Counted from the first letter of the stretch, positions 43,784 to 53,206 are shown. The stretch: DNA of 64,000 nt from Rhizobacter sp964253025 (GCF_964253025.1 NZ_CAXUQC020000001.1:4774001-4838000); one strand, 5' to 3'. The notes: generated by a model from the sequence alone, not told the origin. A program made the numbers and translations.

Positions 43784-44278
43784 TCAGGCTTCCTCGTCCG
43801 GCAATGCCGAATCCGGTGCATCGTCGAATGAGCCTTCCACGCGAGGTTCGCACGTCTCGTATTCCAACGCGCCGGCCGCCTCCTGCTCGTTCAAGTAGGC
43901 CCGAAGCGCGGCGGCGTCGGACGATGGCGGCACGTTGACGCACACGAAACTGTCGTTCGCCCGTTCCGTCCACGCCCCGAAGCGCACGATGGCCGCCAGC
44001 ACCGGCTCCTGTGCCTCTCGGACGAGGCTGAAACTCAGGCGCAGCGTTTCATTGCCGCCCGGTCGAACGACCGAGCGAACCTCCGGCTTGAGGTCAGGCG
44101 CGTCGGCCGTAGCCAGCACCACGTCGCCGCAGTTCAGGCCGTAAGCGCAGAACGGGATGTTCTGGATTTCGTAGAGGTCATTGCCCAGGGGCTTGGCCCA
44201 CAGCGATTCACCCTTGAACCACCAGTGGTTGGGCAGGTCGAGGTGGACTTTGATCAGCTCGTCTGAAGGGGTTTCCAT
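43784..44278 (-). CDS. DUF4265-like protein
   Basis: 164 residues, soluble. The start METPSDELIKVHLDLP and the stretch GESLWAKPLGNDLYEIQNIPFCAYGLNCGDVV are the hallmark of the DUF4265 family. Function unknown; the Asp/Glu-rich C-terminus (VEGSFDDAPDSALPDEEA) is likely disordered. ATG at 44278 preferred over one three codons upstream. Sits in a group of small unrelated genes on the same strand. Confidence 0.82.
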   Translation of the reverse strand: METPSDELIKVHLDLPNHWWFKGESLWAKPLGNDLYEIQNIPFCAYGLNCGDVVLATADAPDLKPEVRSVVRPGGNETLRLSFSLVREAQEPVLAAIVRFGAWTERANDSFVCVNVPPSSDAAALRAYLNEQEAAGALEYETCEPRVEGSFDDAPDSALPDEEA

Positions 44279-44447
44279 GTTCGGCATCCGATCGCTGCAG
44301 GGGCCGCCTCGAGCGGGCAACCGGCTTCGGGGCACAGGGGACTGCGCGGCATGCTACACGCACGCCGCGGGTTGGGAGTGCGGTCCGGTCGTGCGTCGAC
44401 CCCCGCTTTGCCGCCACCTCGTCGCGAGGGCCCGCAACGGATTCGCT

Positions 44448-44927
44448 TCAGGCCGCGGTGTGGCAAGTGTGTCCGCCGCAGCCGAGGATCTCCTCGACCG
44501 GCAGCCGCTCGGGCTGCGTCACGATGCCGGCTTGCAGGTCATAGCCGACACGGCGAAGGTGCAAGGCGAGGGCGGCGTCCATGGACTGGGCATGCTGCGG
44601 GAACCAGCCGGCGAGCTCCCGGGACATGACGCGAATGACGTCGATGCGGCCGGCCCGGCCCGCTTCTTCTCCGTCGCGCATGACCTTGAGCACGACGGCG
44701 TGCTGCGTGGTGTGGCAGTTGGAAGATGCGAACCGGGTGTCGCGCATCCATCGATCTTCTCGGGCGAAGTGGTCGTCGGTATGGGCGACGAGCGACGACC
44801 AGGCGGCCAGCGCCTCGTCGTCGGGCGCAGCCTCGACGGCCGCGAGCAGGTCGACGAACTCACGGTGCGTGTCGTCCATCACCGGCAGTTCCAGGGCCAG
44901 GGCGGCCGACCATTCCAATGCACTCAT
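44448..44927 (-). CDS. Bacteriohemerythrin / hemerythrin-domain protein
   Basis: 159 residues, four-helix bundle with a di-iron site. Ligands: MDDTHREFVDLL, HTDDHFAREDRWM, HTTQHAVVLKVM, and WFPQHAQSMD for the H-x3-E/H-x4-D scheme. Binds O2 or senses O2/NO in the cytoplasm. Residues 132-159 extend past the bundle and carry a Cys/His-rich tail, ILGCGGHTCHTAA, which is not part of the standard domain. No fused signalling domain. ATG at 44927 with GAGA-rich upstream sequence. Confidence 0.9.
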   Translation of the reverse strand: MSALEWSAALALELPVMDDTHREFVDLLAAVEAAPDDEALAAWSSLVAHTDDHFAREDRWMRDTRFASSNCHTTQHAVVLKVMRDGEEAGRAGRIDVIRVMSRELAGWFPQHAQSMDAALALHLRRVGYDLQAGIVTQPERLPVEEILGCGGHTCHTAA

Positions 44928-45027
44928 CTTCTCTCGCTCCGGGGATACAGGCAGCCCCCGAGGGTGACGCGACCGGCGCGGCTTGTCGTTGATCTGTGTC
45001 AGGCGTGGCGCCCGGACCGAAGGCCGC

Positions 45028-45696
45028 TCAGCCGGTGGCCACCGCGGCTGCGACGGTGAAGCGCGCTCGCACATGGCGCGGCCGCTCGATCTCGTCCGCA
45101 ATGGCGACGGCCAGGTCGGCGACCGTGATGCCAGCCGGCTTGTCGCCGTCCATCAGCAGTGTCTCGCTGCCGAGCCGGTAGCGGCCCGTTCGCGGGCCGG
45201 GCGTCAGCATGGCCGGCGGGCTGAGAAAGGTCCATTCCAGCGCCACGTTGCTCTGCAGCGCAAGCAGCACGTCGCGGGCTGCCCGGGCACCCGGCACGAC
45301 GTTGGCGGGCACGTGACCCGTGAATTCCGGCGTATCGACCAGTTGCACCCCGGGGGCCACGAACAAACTGCCAGCGCCGCCGACGACCAGCAAGCGCTTG
45401 ACCCCGCTGGCTTCGACACCCCGTTCGATCGCCCCGCTGCCGCGCAGGAACCTGTCGTACAGATCGGGTTCGTTCCAGCCCGGATTGAAGGCCGACACCA
45501 CGGCGTCGTGGCCGCGCAGTGCCGACGCCAGGGCATTGGCGTCGAAGGCGTCCACCGCAACGATCGACAGCTTCGGACCAGGTGTCAATCTCGCCACGTT
45601 CCGCACGAGCGCGGTAACTTGGTGCTGGCGCTGCATCAGTTCCTCGCGCACCGCAGTGCCGACGAATCCGGTGGCGCCGATGAGGGCGATCTTCAT
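45028..45696 (-). CDS. NmrA/YwnB-like NAD(P)-binding oxidoreductase
   Basis: 222 residues. Atypical short-chain dehydrogenase fold with NADPH motif GATGFVGTAVREEL (about 7-20), DAVVSAF, and GVKRLLVVGGAGSL. The catalytic YxxxK is absent, as in NmrA-like and YwnB-like members, so redox activity is uncertain; many act as quinone reductases or redox sensors. Transcribed away from the LysR gene at 45797 over a 100-bp divergent region. That pairing suggests it is the regulator's target. Confidence 0.9.
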   Translation of the reverse strand: MKIALIGATGFVGTAVREELMQRQHQVTALVRNVARLTPGPKLSIVAVDAFDANALASALRGHDAVVSAFNPGWNEPDLYDRFLRGSGAIERGVEASGVKRLLVVGGAGSLFVAPGVQLVDTPEFTGHVPANVVPGARAARDVLLALQSNVALEWTFLSPPAMLTPGPRTGRYRLGSETLLMDGDKPAGITVADLAVAIADEIERPRHVRARFTVAAAVATG

Positions 45697-45796
45697 GGTG
45701 TTCTCCAGGGCGTGAATCAATGGAGTGACGATATCGGCTTCACAATGCGTTGATTAGCCGGTTCGAATCGACAACACCTTGAAGCAGAGCTAAAGA

Positions 45797-46768
45797 ATGG
45801 GCGAACTGAAACCCTATGTCGTGTTTGCCGAGACCGTGGCGGCCGGCTCGATGAGCGCGGCCGCGCGACGGCTCGGCATGAGTCCCTCCGCGGTCAGCCA
45901 GATCATTCGCGCGCTGGAACGCGAGGCCGGTGTGACGCTGCTGCACCGCTCGACCCGCAAGCTCGCGCTCACCGAGGCCGGCGAGCGCTGCTATCCGCAT
46001 TGCCGCCAGCTGGTGGAGGCCGCGCGTGCCGCCTCCGAGTCCCTCGTGCTGGCGCGCAACGCGCCCACCGGAGAGCTGCGCGTTGCCGCACCGGTCGGCT
46101 TCGCGTCCCACATCGGCCCGGCGCTCGCGCCGCTGCTGGCGCAGTCGCCGCACCTGCGGCTGCGCCTGCTCGTCGACGACGCCATGATCGACCTCATCGA
46201 TGCCCGCATCGACATCGCCCTCCGTGTCGGCCGCATCGCCGACTCCAGCTGGACCGCGCGTCGGTTGTGCGAACTCGAGATGATCCTCTGCTGCGCGCCG
46301 TCGCACCTCGAGCGGTACGCCGCCCCGACCGCACCGGGCGACCTCACGCTGCATCAGTGGCTGGGGCCTGCGCATGAAGCGGTCGATGCGCCGCATGCCG
46401 CGACGTCGGCGACCGGCGACCGCGCGCCGGCCATGGTGCTCGACCTGCATGGTCCGGCCGGCGAGCGCGAGCAGGTCGGCGTCGCCGTGCGCATTGCCAG
46501 CAACAACCTGCTCGCCCTGCGGCAGATGTGCGAGCAGGGAATGGGCGTGGCTCGCCTCGTGCACGCCGATGTGCGGCCCTCGTTGACGAACGGATCGCTG
46601 GTCCGCCTGCTGCCCCAGTGGCGATTCACGCCGATGCCCGTCACCGCCATCACGCCGCAGCGCGACGGCGAGCCGGCCAAGGTGCGCCTCGCCATGACGG
46701 CGTTGCAGGGCTACTTCGCCAGGCTGCCTGGCATGGCGGCAGCCGCCACGAGTTCGACGCGGACATGA
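45797..46768 (+). CDS. LysR-family transcriptional regulator, divergent from NmrA-like gene
   Basis: 323 residues. Winged helix at 1-60: FAETVAAGSMSAAARRLGMSPSAVSQIIRALEREAGVTLLHRST, classic LysR. Effector domain from about 88 (TGELRVAAPVGFASHIGPALAPLL). The intergenic sequence to the divergent oxidoreductase has the LysR-type dyad TT-N-G...C-N-AA in TTAGCCGGTTCGAA, a weak T-N11-A match. The gene ends 75 bp before the hybrid kinase, tail to tail. Effector unknown. Confidence 0.93.
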   Translation: MGELKPYVVFAETVAAGSMSAAARRLGMSPSAVSQIIRALEREAGVTLLHRSTRKLALTEAGERCYPHCRQLVEAARAASESLVLARNAPTGELRVAAPVGFASHIGPALAPLLAQSPHLRLRLLVDDAMIDLIDARIDIALRVGRIADSSWTARRLCELEMILCCAPSHLERYAAPTAPGDLTLHQWLGPAHEAVDAPHAATSATGDRAPAMVLDLHGPAGEREQVGVAVRIASNNLLALRQMCEQGMGVARLVHADVRPSLTNGSLVRLLPQWRFTPMPVTAITPQRDGEPAKVRLAMTALQGYFARLPGMAAAATSSTRT

Positions 46769-46843
46769 ACCTCCCGGCGGTTGCCGCCTCGTTCGCCGCT
46801 CCGAGCCGGTCGCTCGGCGTGCGTGCCGCTCCGCGCGCCGTAC

Positions 46844-49800
46844 CTAGTGAATCGACGGCCCGAACGCATCGTCCTCCGGCAGCAAGGCACCGAACTGCGA
46901 GTGCTGCTCCACGACCCTCACCAGCGCCTTGCGCAGCGTGGCCGCGTCGAGCGGCTTGGTGAGGAAGTCGTTCATGCCAGCGGCCATGGCTTCCTCGCGT
47001 TCCGAGACCAGGGCCGCGGCAGTGAGCGCGATGATGGGAAGCGCCTCGGCGGTGTGCTGCTGACGCAGTCGACGGGCGGCCTCATGGCCGCTGAGGCGGG
47101 GCATCTGCACGTCCATCAGCACGACGTCGAAGGGCCGGCGTGCCGCCACCGCCCGCGCGACGGCCTCGATCGCCTCGTGACCGTCGGTGGCCTGCATCAC
47201 GTCCACACCCCATTGCTCGAGCGTCGACACGCCGATCAGCATGTTGACCGGGTTGTCCTCCACCAGCAGCACGTGCACGCCGGTCAGGCGGATGATGTCC
47301 TGCGCTTCGTCGTCCTCCTCGAGGTCGAGCGGATCGGCCTCGGGCAACGGGAGTTCGGCCCAGAAGCGGCTTCCCTGGCCGGGCGTGCTCTCCACGCCCA
47401 CACGCCCGCCCATCAGCGCAGCCAGCTCCTTGCAGATCGAGAGCCCGAGGCCGGTGCCGCCGAAGCGACGGGTGGTGGACTCGTCGGCCTGGGTGAAGGG
47501 CTCGAACAGGCGCTCGCGGGTGGCCGCGTCGATGCCCGGACCGGTGTCGGTCACGCTGAATCGCACCCACCCCGGTGCGGAGGGCGTCGCCTCGATCCGC
47601 ACGTGCCCGCGCGCGGTGAACTTCAGCCCGTTGGTGATGTAGTTGCTGAGGATCTGGCGCAGCCGCAGGGGGTCGCCGCGCACGGTGTTTGGGAGACGCT
47701 CATCCACCTCGAGCTGAAGGGCGAGCGAGTGCGCATGCGCGAGCGATTGGTAGGCATGGTGAACCGCGCCGAGCAGACTGCGCAGCTCGAAAGGCACCGA
47801 CTCGACGCTGAACTTGCCGGCCTCGATCTTGGACAGGTCGAGGATGTCCGAGATGATGCCGGCCAGACTCTGGGCGCTGTCATGGATCTGCGCCAGGTAC
47901 TGCTGGCGGCGGCGTTCGTCGATGCCGGACTGCATCGCCAGACGGGCCATGCCCAGCAGCCCGTTCAGCGGCGTGCGGATCTCATGGCTGGTGTTGGCAA
48001 GGAACGCGCTCTTGGCGCGGTTGGCGGCTTCGGCACGGTCCCGTGCATCGGCAAGGGCCTGGTCCATCTGCCGCCGCTCCGTCACGTCCTCGGCGATCCA
48101 GATGGTGCCGTCGAGCCCGGGATGCGGCGAGTGCAGGGCCTGCGCGCGCACCCGGCCGATGAAGGTGCTGCCATCACGCCGGCGCATGATGCGCTCCCGC
48201 TCCAGTGGCTCCTCCGGCGTCGCGTCGGCCGCATCCTCGGCGCGCAGCCACACCACTTGCTCTGGCTGGCCGGCGAGCGTGCCGGGCTCCCATCCGAACA
48301 TGCACTCGAAGCGGTCATTGACCTGCACGAATCGGCCGCGGCGCGTGAGGGCGATGCCGATGAGCGCGTTCTGCAGCATGGCCTCGTGCTCGTGCTGCAC
48401 GCGCTGGGTCTCGGTCACGTCGCGCCCGTTCACCACCATGTAGGCCCGGCCGTCGAGCTCGAAGCGCGCCGCCGACAGCAGCAGCGACACCGGTTCGCCT
48501 TGCTGGTTGACGAAAGTGGCGGGCAGCTCATGCACCTCGCCTTGCGTGTTGACCCGATCGAGGAGGATGCGGCGCTCCTCAGGCCGGTACCAGAAGCCGA
48601 GGTCCAGGGCCGACTTGCCCACGACGGCTTCGGCGGCATACCCGAAGATGCGGGTGAAGCTGTCGTTGACCATCAGGTAGCGGCCGCTGTCGAGTTCGCT
48701 CAGCGTGATGAAGTCGGGGCTGGTCGCGAACATGTGGGTCAGCATCACCTCCGAACGCCGCAGAGCGTTCTCGGCGGCGACGCGCGCGGTGATGTCGTGG
48801 TAGATCGACAGCGTGGCCGGCCCGTCGGCCTGGTTCACCCGCACATCGGTCGCCTGCGTGGTGAGGCGCCGTCCGTCGATCGAGTTCAACTGGAAGTCGG
48901 CCATTTCGAGCGCGCTGCCCACCGGCTGGCGTTGCAGGTGCGCGAGTCGCTCGGTCTGCAGCGTCCGCGACGCGCCCGCCGCGTAGCGCTCGAGGAGGTC
49001 GGTGCCGAGCAGGCTTTCGGCCGTCTCGTGGCCGAACATGCCTGCCGAGGCTTCGTTCGCGTCGATCACCACGCCGTCGCGGTGCACCAGCAGCGGCGTC
49101 GGCGAGCGGGTGAACAGCTCCTGGTAGCGCCGTTCGCTCGCCCGCACGGCCTGCTGGGCGAGCAGTTCGTCCGTGATCTCCTTGCCCACGCCCCAGTAGC
49201 CCAGGAATTGACCGTCGGAGTCGAAGCGAGGCCGCCCGCTGATGACGAACTGCCGTGCGCGGCCGTCAGGCCCGACGCGCTGCAGGCGCAGTTCGGAGAA
49301 GGGCTGGTGCGCCTCCATCGCAGCGCGCGTGGCAAGGCGATCCGCTTCGCTCAGACCGAAGTCGAGGTCCCAGGGAAAGCGGCCGGCGTGCTGCTCCGAC
49401 GGCGTGAGGAAACCGGGCGAGATCTCGTCGTCGACCTGCACGAAGCGCAGGGTTCGATCGACTTCCCAGTACAGGTCAGCGGCAAGCGCGAGCAACCCGC
49501 GAAAGCGCTGTTCGCGCTCGTCGGCGCTGTGCAGCGCATGGTTGACCATGCGCGCCATCATGGTGCCGCTGACCACGGAGGCGGCCAACAGCAGCCCGTA
49601 GCTGAAGACGTGCAGCGGATTCACGGGGACCGGCAACCAGCCCTGGAACTGCGCGAACGCGAGCCCCGCGATCGCCAGTTCCCCCACGATCGCCAGCCGA
49701 ACGGCGGCACGCACGTCGGACAGCACGGTGACAAGGCAGATGAAGAGGCCCAGGTAACCCAGGCTCACTGCATGCGCTCCCTGCCCGGTGGCCACCGCCG

Positions 49801-50074
49801 ACAGCACGGTCACGGCACTGGCCGCCCAGGCCGCCCTGCGGATCACCGGGCCGATGGGCCGCACCCGCAGCAGGACCACGGCCCACAGGAATCCGCCCGC
49901 CATGGCCAGGCAGGCCAGCACCAGGGCCAGACGCCAGCCGAGGCCCATGGGCAGCGGCACGAAGCCGTACACGGCGGCATTGCCAAGGGCAATGGCGGCG
50001 GCGGCCTTGAAGAACAGCCGCGCCAGCGGGTGGGCCCTGCGCTGGTCCGGGGTGAACGCGGGCGTGGCGGTCAT
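46844..50074 (-). CDS. Hybrid sensor histidine kinase: TM region, four PAS domains, HisKA, HATPase, receiver
   Basis: 1076 residues. Five to six TM helices fill about 20-180 with little periplasmic sequence. Four PAS-type domains follow at about 190-305, 315-435, 445-560 and 565-675. DHp His697 is in SHEIRTPLNG; the ATPase motifs NYITNGLKFT, TDTGPGID, FEPFTQAD and GTGLGLSI are intact. The C-terminal receiver (about 933-1055) has Asp988 in VLMDVQMPRLSG, acid pocket ED (939-940) and KPL. No HPt domain or downstream regulator is adjacent, so the phosphorelay partner is elsewhere. PAS4 has IGIALTRRGRF; cofactors unknown. Confidence 0.95.
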   Translation of the reverse strand: MTATPAFTPDQRRAHPLARLFFKAAAAIALGNAAVYGFVPLPMGLGWRLALVLACLAMAGGFLWAVVLLRVRPIGPVIRRAAWAASAVTVLSAVATGQGAHAVSLGYLGLFICLVTVLSDVRAAVRLAIVGELAIAGLAFAQFQGWLPVPVNPLHVFSYGLLLAASVVSGTMMARMVNHALHSADEREQRFRGLLALAADLYWEVDRTLRFVQVDDEISPGFLTPSEQHAGRFPWDLDFGLSEADRLATRAAMEAHQPFSELRLQRVGPDGRARQFVISGRPRFDSDGQFLGYWGVGKEITDELLAQQAVRASERRYQELFTRSPTPLLVHRDGVVIDANEASAGMFGHETAESLLGTDLLERYAAGASRTLQTERLAHLQRQPVGSALEMADFQLNSIDGRRLTTQATDVRVNQADGPATLSIYHDITARVAAENALRRSEVMLTHMFATSPDFITLSELDSGRYLMVNDSFTRIFGYAAEAVVGKSALDLGFWYRPEERRILLDRVNTQGEVHELPATFVNQQGEPVSLLLSAARFELDGRAYMVVNGRDVTETQRVQHEHEAMLQNALIGIALTRRGRFVQVNDRFECMFGWEPGTLAGQPEQVVWLRAEDAADATPEEPLERERIMRRRDGSTFIGRVRAQALHSPHPGLDGTIWIAEDVTERRQMDQALADARDRAEAANRAKSAFLANTSHEIRTPLNGLLGMARLAMQSGIDERRRQQYLAQIHDSAQSLAGIISDILDLSKIEAGKFSVESVPFELRSLLGAVHHAYQSLAHAHSLALQLEVDERLPNTVRGDPLRLRQILSNYITNGLKFTARGHVRIEATPSAPGWVRFSVTDTGPGIDAATRERLFEPFTQADESTTRRFGGTGLGLSICKELAALMGGRVGVESTPGQGSRFWAELPLPEADPLDLEEDDEAQDIIRLTGVHVLLVEDNPVNMLIGVSTLEQWGVDVMQATDGHEAIEAVARAVAARRPFDVVLMDVQMPRLSGHEAARRLRQQHTAEALPIIALTAAALVSEREEAMAAGMNDFLTKPLDAATLRKALVRVVEQHSQFGALLPEDDAFGPSIH

Positions 50075-50184
50075 GGGGCGGACGGGGACGGCATCGGGAA
50101 ACGCGGTGGGCCGGGAGTGCCTCAGTGTGTCATCTGCCCGCCCGTCACGCGCAGTCTCGTTTTCCCGTGCGTCGCGTGCGCCCG

Positions 50185-51012
50185 TCAGCCCGGGCGCGAC
50201 GCGTTCAACAGGGCCCGTGTCTCGAGCGCCACCCGCCGCGCCGCGGCAGCATGGTCCTCACCCGAGGAGGCATAGAGCACGGCACGTGAGGAATTGACGA
50301 TGATCGGCCCGTTGTCGCGCCAGCCGGCCTTCACGGTGGCCGCTGCATCGCCGCCTTGCGCGCCCACCCCCGGAATCAGCAGGGGCAGCGTCGGGGCCAG
50401 TTCACGAACACGGGCGATTTCCTCGGGGAAGGTCGCACCCACCACCAGGCCGAGCTGTCCGTTGCGGTTCCAGTCGGTTTGCGCAAGGCGGGCCAGGTGC
50501 TCGAACAGCCGAGGCTGGCCCGGCACGTCGGCGAGCCGCTGGAACTGCAGGTCGCTGCCACCCGGGTTGGAGGTGCGGCACAGCAGGATGACGCCCTTGC
50601 CGGGATAGCGCAGATAGGGCTCGATGGAGTCGAAGCCCATGAACGGCGACAGGGTCACCGCATCGGCCTGGTAGCGTTCGAAGGCCTCGCGGGCGTACTG
50701 CTCGGCGGTGGAGCCGATGTCCCCCCGCTTGGCGTCCAGGATGACCGGCACTTCGGGCGCCACCCGCCGGATGTGCGCCATCAGTTGCTCGAGCTGGTCT
50801 TCGGCGCGATGGGCGGCGAAGTAGGCGATCTGCGGCTTGAAGGCGATGACGAGGTCTTTCGTCGCGTCGACGATGCGGGCACAGAACTCGAAGATGCGGG
50901 ACGCATCGCCCCGCATCGCGCCGGGCAGCTTGGCCGGTTCGGGGTCGAGGCCCACGCACAGCATGGACTGGTTCTGCCGTTCGGCACGCTGGAGCTGGGC
51001 GATGAAATCCAT
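50185..51012 (-). CDS. pyrF: Orotidine 5'-phosphate decarboxylase PyrF
   Basis: 275 residues, longer type-2 OMP decarboxylase of beta/gamma proteobacteria and actinobacteria. Final step to UMP. Catalytic D-x-K-x-x-D is D93-x-K95-x2-D98 in DAKRGDI. MLCVGLDPE at the N-terminus and LIPGVGAQGGD phosphate-binding motif are present. Starts 10 bp after purB on the same strand, likely co-transcribed. The hybrid kinase begins 110 bp downstream. Confidence 0.97.
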   Translation of the reverse strand: MDFIAQLQRAERQNQSMLCVGLDPEPAKLPGAMRGDASRIFEFCARIVDATKDLVIAFKPQIAYFAAHRAEDQLEQLMAHIRRVAPEVPVILDAKRGDIGSTAEQYAREAFERYQADAVTLSPFMGFDSIEPYLRYPGKGVILLCRTSNPGGSDLQFQRLADVPGQPRLFEHLARLAQTDWNRNGQLGLVVGATFPEEIARVRELAPTLPLLIPGVGAQGGDAAATVKAGWRDNGPIIVNSSRAVLYASSGEDHAAAARRVALETRALLNASRPG

Positions 51013-51022
51013 GGCGCGGGCC

Positions 51023-52390
51023 TCAGACCTTGGCGGCCAGGGTGGCGGCGAGGCCGGTGTAGGACGCCGGCGTCATGGCCAGCAGGCGTTCCTTCTCGGA
51101 CTCCGGCAACGCGAGGCCGGCGATGAAGCCTTGCATCAGCTCGCGGGTCATGGGTTGGCCGCGGGTGAACTTCTTGAGCTGCTCGTACGGCTCGGGCAGG
51201 CCGAAGCGGCGCATCACCGTCTGGATGGGCTCGGCCAGCACTTCCCAGGCGCTGTCCAGGTCGGCCGACAGGGCCGGCTCGTTCAGTTGCAGCTTGTCGA
51301 GGCCGCGCAGCAGCGAGTCGTAGCCCAGCACGGCGTAGCCGAGCGCGACGCCCATGTTGCGCAGCACCGTGCTGTCGGTGAGGTCGCGCTGCCAGCGGCT
51401 GATGGGCAGCTTCTGGGCGAGGTGGGTGAGCAGCGCGTTGGCGAGGCCGAAGTTGCCTTCGGCGTTCTCGAAGTCGATCGGGTTCACCTTGTGCGGCATG
51501 GTCGACGAGCCGACCTCGCCTTCCTTCGTCTTCTGCTTGAAGAAGCCGAGGCTGATGTAGCCCCACACGTCGCGCGACCAGTCGATGAGGATGGTGTTGG
51601 TGCGGGTCACGGCGTCGAAGAGCTCCGCCATGTAGTCGTGCGGCTCGATCTGGATCGTGTACGGGTTGAAGGTGAGGCCGAGCTGCTTCTCGATCACGCG
51701 CTGGCTGAACGACTCCCAGTCGAAACCGGGGTAGGCGGAGAGGTGGGCGTTGTAGTTGCCCACGGCGCCGTTCATCTTGGCCAGCAGCTTCACGCCGGCA
51801 ATGCGCTCGCGGGCGTGCTTGAGGCGCGCCACCACGTTGGCGACTTCCTTGCCGACGGTGGTGGGGCTGGCGGTCTGGCCGTGCGTGCGACTGAGCATGG
51901 GCACGGCGGCGAAGTCGTGCGCCAGCGTGGACAAGCGGGCGATGATCTTGTCGACGGCCGGCAGCAGCACGTCCTGGCGCGCGGCCTTGAGCATCAGGCC
52001 ATGGCTCGTGTTGTTGATGTCCTCGCTGGTGCAGGCGAAGTGCACGAACTCGCCGGCGGCCTTCAGTTCAGCCTGGCTTTCGAAGCGGTCCTTCAACCAG
52101 TACTCGACGGCCTTCACGTCGTGGTTGGTCGTCTTCTCGATGTCCTTGATGGCTTGGGCGTCGGCTTCGGAAAAGCGCGTCACCAGGCCGCGCAGCAAGC
52201 CGCGGGCGGCTTCGGACAGCGGCTTGAACTCGCCGAAGCCGGCGTCGGACAGGGCGATGAACCATTCGATCTCGACCTGCACCCGACGGTGCATGAGGCC
52301 GAATTCGCTCAGCAGCGGCCGCAGCGCGGCGACCTTCGGAGCGTAGCGGCCATCCAGGGGCGACAGGGCGGTGAGGGCGGAAAGGTTCAT
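51023..52390 (-). CDS. purB: Adenylosuccinate lyase PurB
   Basis: 455 residues. Acts twice in purine synthesis (SAICAR to AICAR, adenylosuccinate to AMP). Superfamily signature GSSTMPHKVNPIDFENAEGN (about 293-312) with the mobile catalytic loop, FACTSEDINN around 115, and TH of LSRTHGQTASPTTVGKE. Closely matches the E. coli-type, longer than Bacillus-type. Nucleotide cluster: divergent from upp across 179 bp and upstream of pyrF. Confidence 0.97.
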   Translation of the reverse strand: MNLSALTALSPLDGRYAPKVAALRPLLSEFGLMHRRVQVEIEWFIALSDAGFGEFKPLSEAARGLLRGLVTRFSEADAQAIKDIEKTTNHDVKAVEYWLKDRFESQAELKAAGEFVHFACTSEDINNTSHGLMLKAARQDVLLPAVDKIIARLSTLAHDFAAVPMLSRTHGQTASPTTVGKEVANVVARLKHARERIAGVKLLAKMNGAVGNYNAHLSAYPGFDWESFSQRVIEKQLGLTFNPYTIQIEPHDYMAELFDAVTRTNTILIDWSRDVWGYISLGFFKQKTKEGEVGSSTMPHKVNPIDFENAEGNFGLANALLTHLAQKLPISRWQRDLTDSTVLRNMGVALGYAVLGYDSLLRGLDKLQLNEPALSADLDSAWEVLAEPIQTVMRRFGLPEPYEQLKKFTRGQPMTRELMQGFIAGLALPESEKERLLAMTPASYTGLAATLAAKV

Positions 52391-52569
52391 GGCGGGGGCG
52401 GCCCGACGCGGCCGCGGTAGAAGAGGGGAGGGGTGTCCGATGGGCCCGCTGCGGCGGGCCGAGGGTGGATTTTAAAGGCTGCGCGCGGCCCCGCCCCGAG
52501 CTGGCACTTTCCGTGCAGGAAGCCTCGGGCTTGCCCTAAAGTGGCGGCATGTCCCGAGGGCTTTCTTCC
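52391..52569. other. Divergent purB / upp intergenic region
   Basis: 179 bp. It has a hairpin, GGCCCGC / GCGGGCC with loop TGCG, at 52443-52460, and TAAAAT (minus strand, 52474-52469), a possible purB -10 without a good -35. The sigma-54-like element toward upp is listed separately. Confidence 0.45.
52502..52516 (+). promoter_or_regulatory. Sigma-54 (-24/-12) promoter candidate for upp-codA
   Basis: TGGCACTTTCCGTGC matches the TGGCACG-N4-TTGC consensus: TGGCAC is perfect, GG and GC have the required 10-nt separation, and A follows as W. Two mismatches: T for G after TGGCAC, and GTGC for TTGC. Start would be near 52528, 42 nt before upp ATG. Activator sites were not recognised. Confidence 0.5.
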
Positions 52570-53199
52570 ATGACCACCGTCCACCACATCACCCATCCGC
52601 TCATCCAGCACAAGCTCACCCTGATGCGCCAGAAGGACCGCAGCACGAGCGGCTTTCGCCGCCTGCTGGGCGAGATCAGCATGCTCATGGCCTACGAGGT
52701 CACACGCGAGATGCCCACCCAGCTGATCGACATCGAGACGCCGCTGGAGCCGATGAAGAGCCCCGTCATCGATGGCAAGAAGACCGTCTTCGTGAGCATC
52801 ATGCGCGCGGGCGACGGCTTCCTCGACGGCATGCTGAGCATCGTGCCGGGCGCGCGCGTCGGGCACATCGGCCTCTACCGGGACCCGGCCACCCTGCAGG
52901 CCGTCGAGTACTACTTCAAGATGCCGCAGGACATGAACGAGCGCGACGCGATCGTTCTCGACCCGATGCTGGCCACGGGCAACTCCGCCATCGCGGCGGT
53001 CGAGCGGCTGAAGGCCACGCGGCCGAAGTCGATCCGCTTCGTGTGCCTGCTCGCCGCGCCGGAAGGCCTGGCCAAGTTCGTGGCGGCCCATCCCGATGTG
53101 CCGGTCTACACAGCGGCCATCGACCGCGGGCTCAATGAGCACGGCTACATCGTGCCGGGGCTGGGCGACGCGGGCGATCGCATCTTCGGCACCAAGTAG
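52570..53199 (+). CDS. upp: Uracil phosphoribosyltransferase Upp
   Basis: 209 residues, standard length. Converts uracil + PRPP to UMP. PRPP-binding motif IVLDPMLATGNSAIAA (about 131-146), SIMRAGDGFLDGML, and the C-terminal uracil-binding YIVPGLGDAGDRIFGT. ATG at 52570 with GAGGG 9 nt upstream is better than the in-frame ATG at 52549. codA follows after 7 bp, so cytosine deamination and uracil salvage are transcribed together. Confidence 0.97.
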   Translation: MTTVHHITHPLIQHKLTLMRQKDRSTSGFRRLLGEISMLMAYEVTREMPTQLIDIETPLEPMKSPVIDGKKTVFVSIMRAGDGFLDGMLSIVPGARVGHIGLYRDPATLQAVEYYFKMPQDMNERDAIVLDPMLATGNSAIAAVERLKATRPKSIRFVCLLAAPEGLAKFVAAHPDVPVYTAAIDRGLNEHGYIVPGLGDAGDRIFGTK

Positions 53200-53206
53200 G
53201 GTCGCC

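Noticed and set aside
45760..45769. GGTTCGAATC, which looks like a tRNA T-loop
   Set aside because: Flanking bases do not form a T stem, and no acceptor stem, anticodon arm or CCA is present; more likely part of the LysR/oxidoreductase regulatory region.
46781..50275. A 1164-codon plus-strand open frame opposite the hybrid kinase
   Set aside because: Shadow of the kinase gene; the minus-strand frame carries every expected PAS, kinase and receiver motif.
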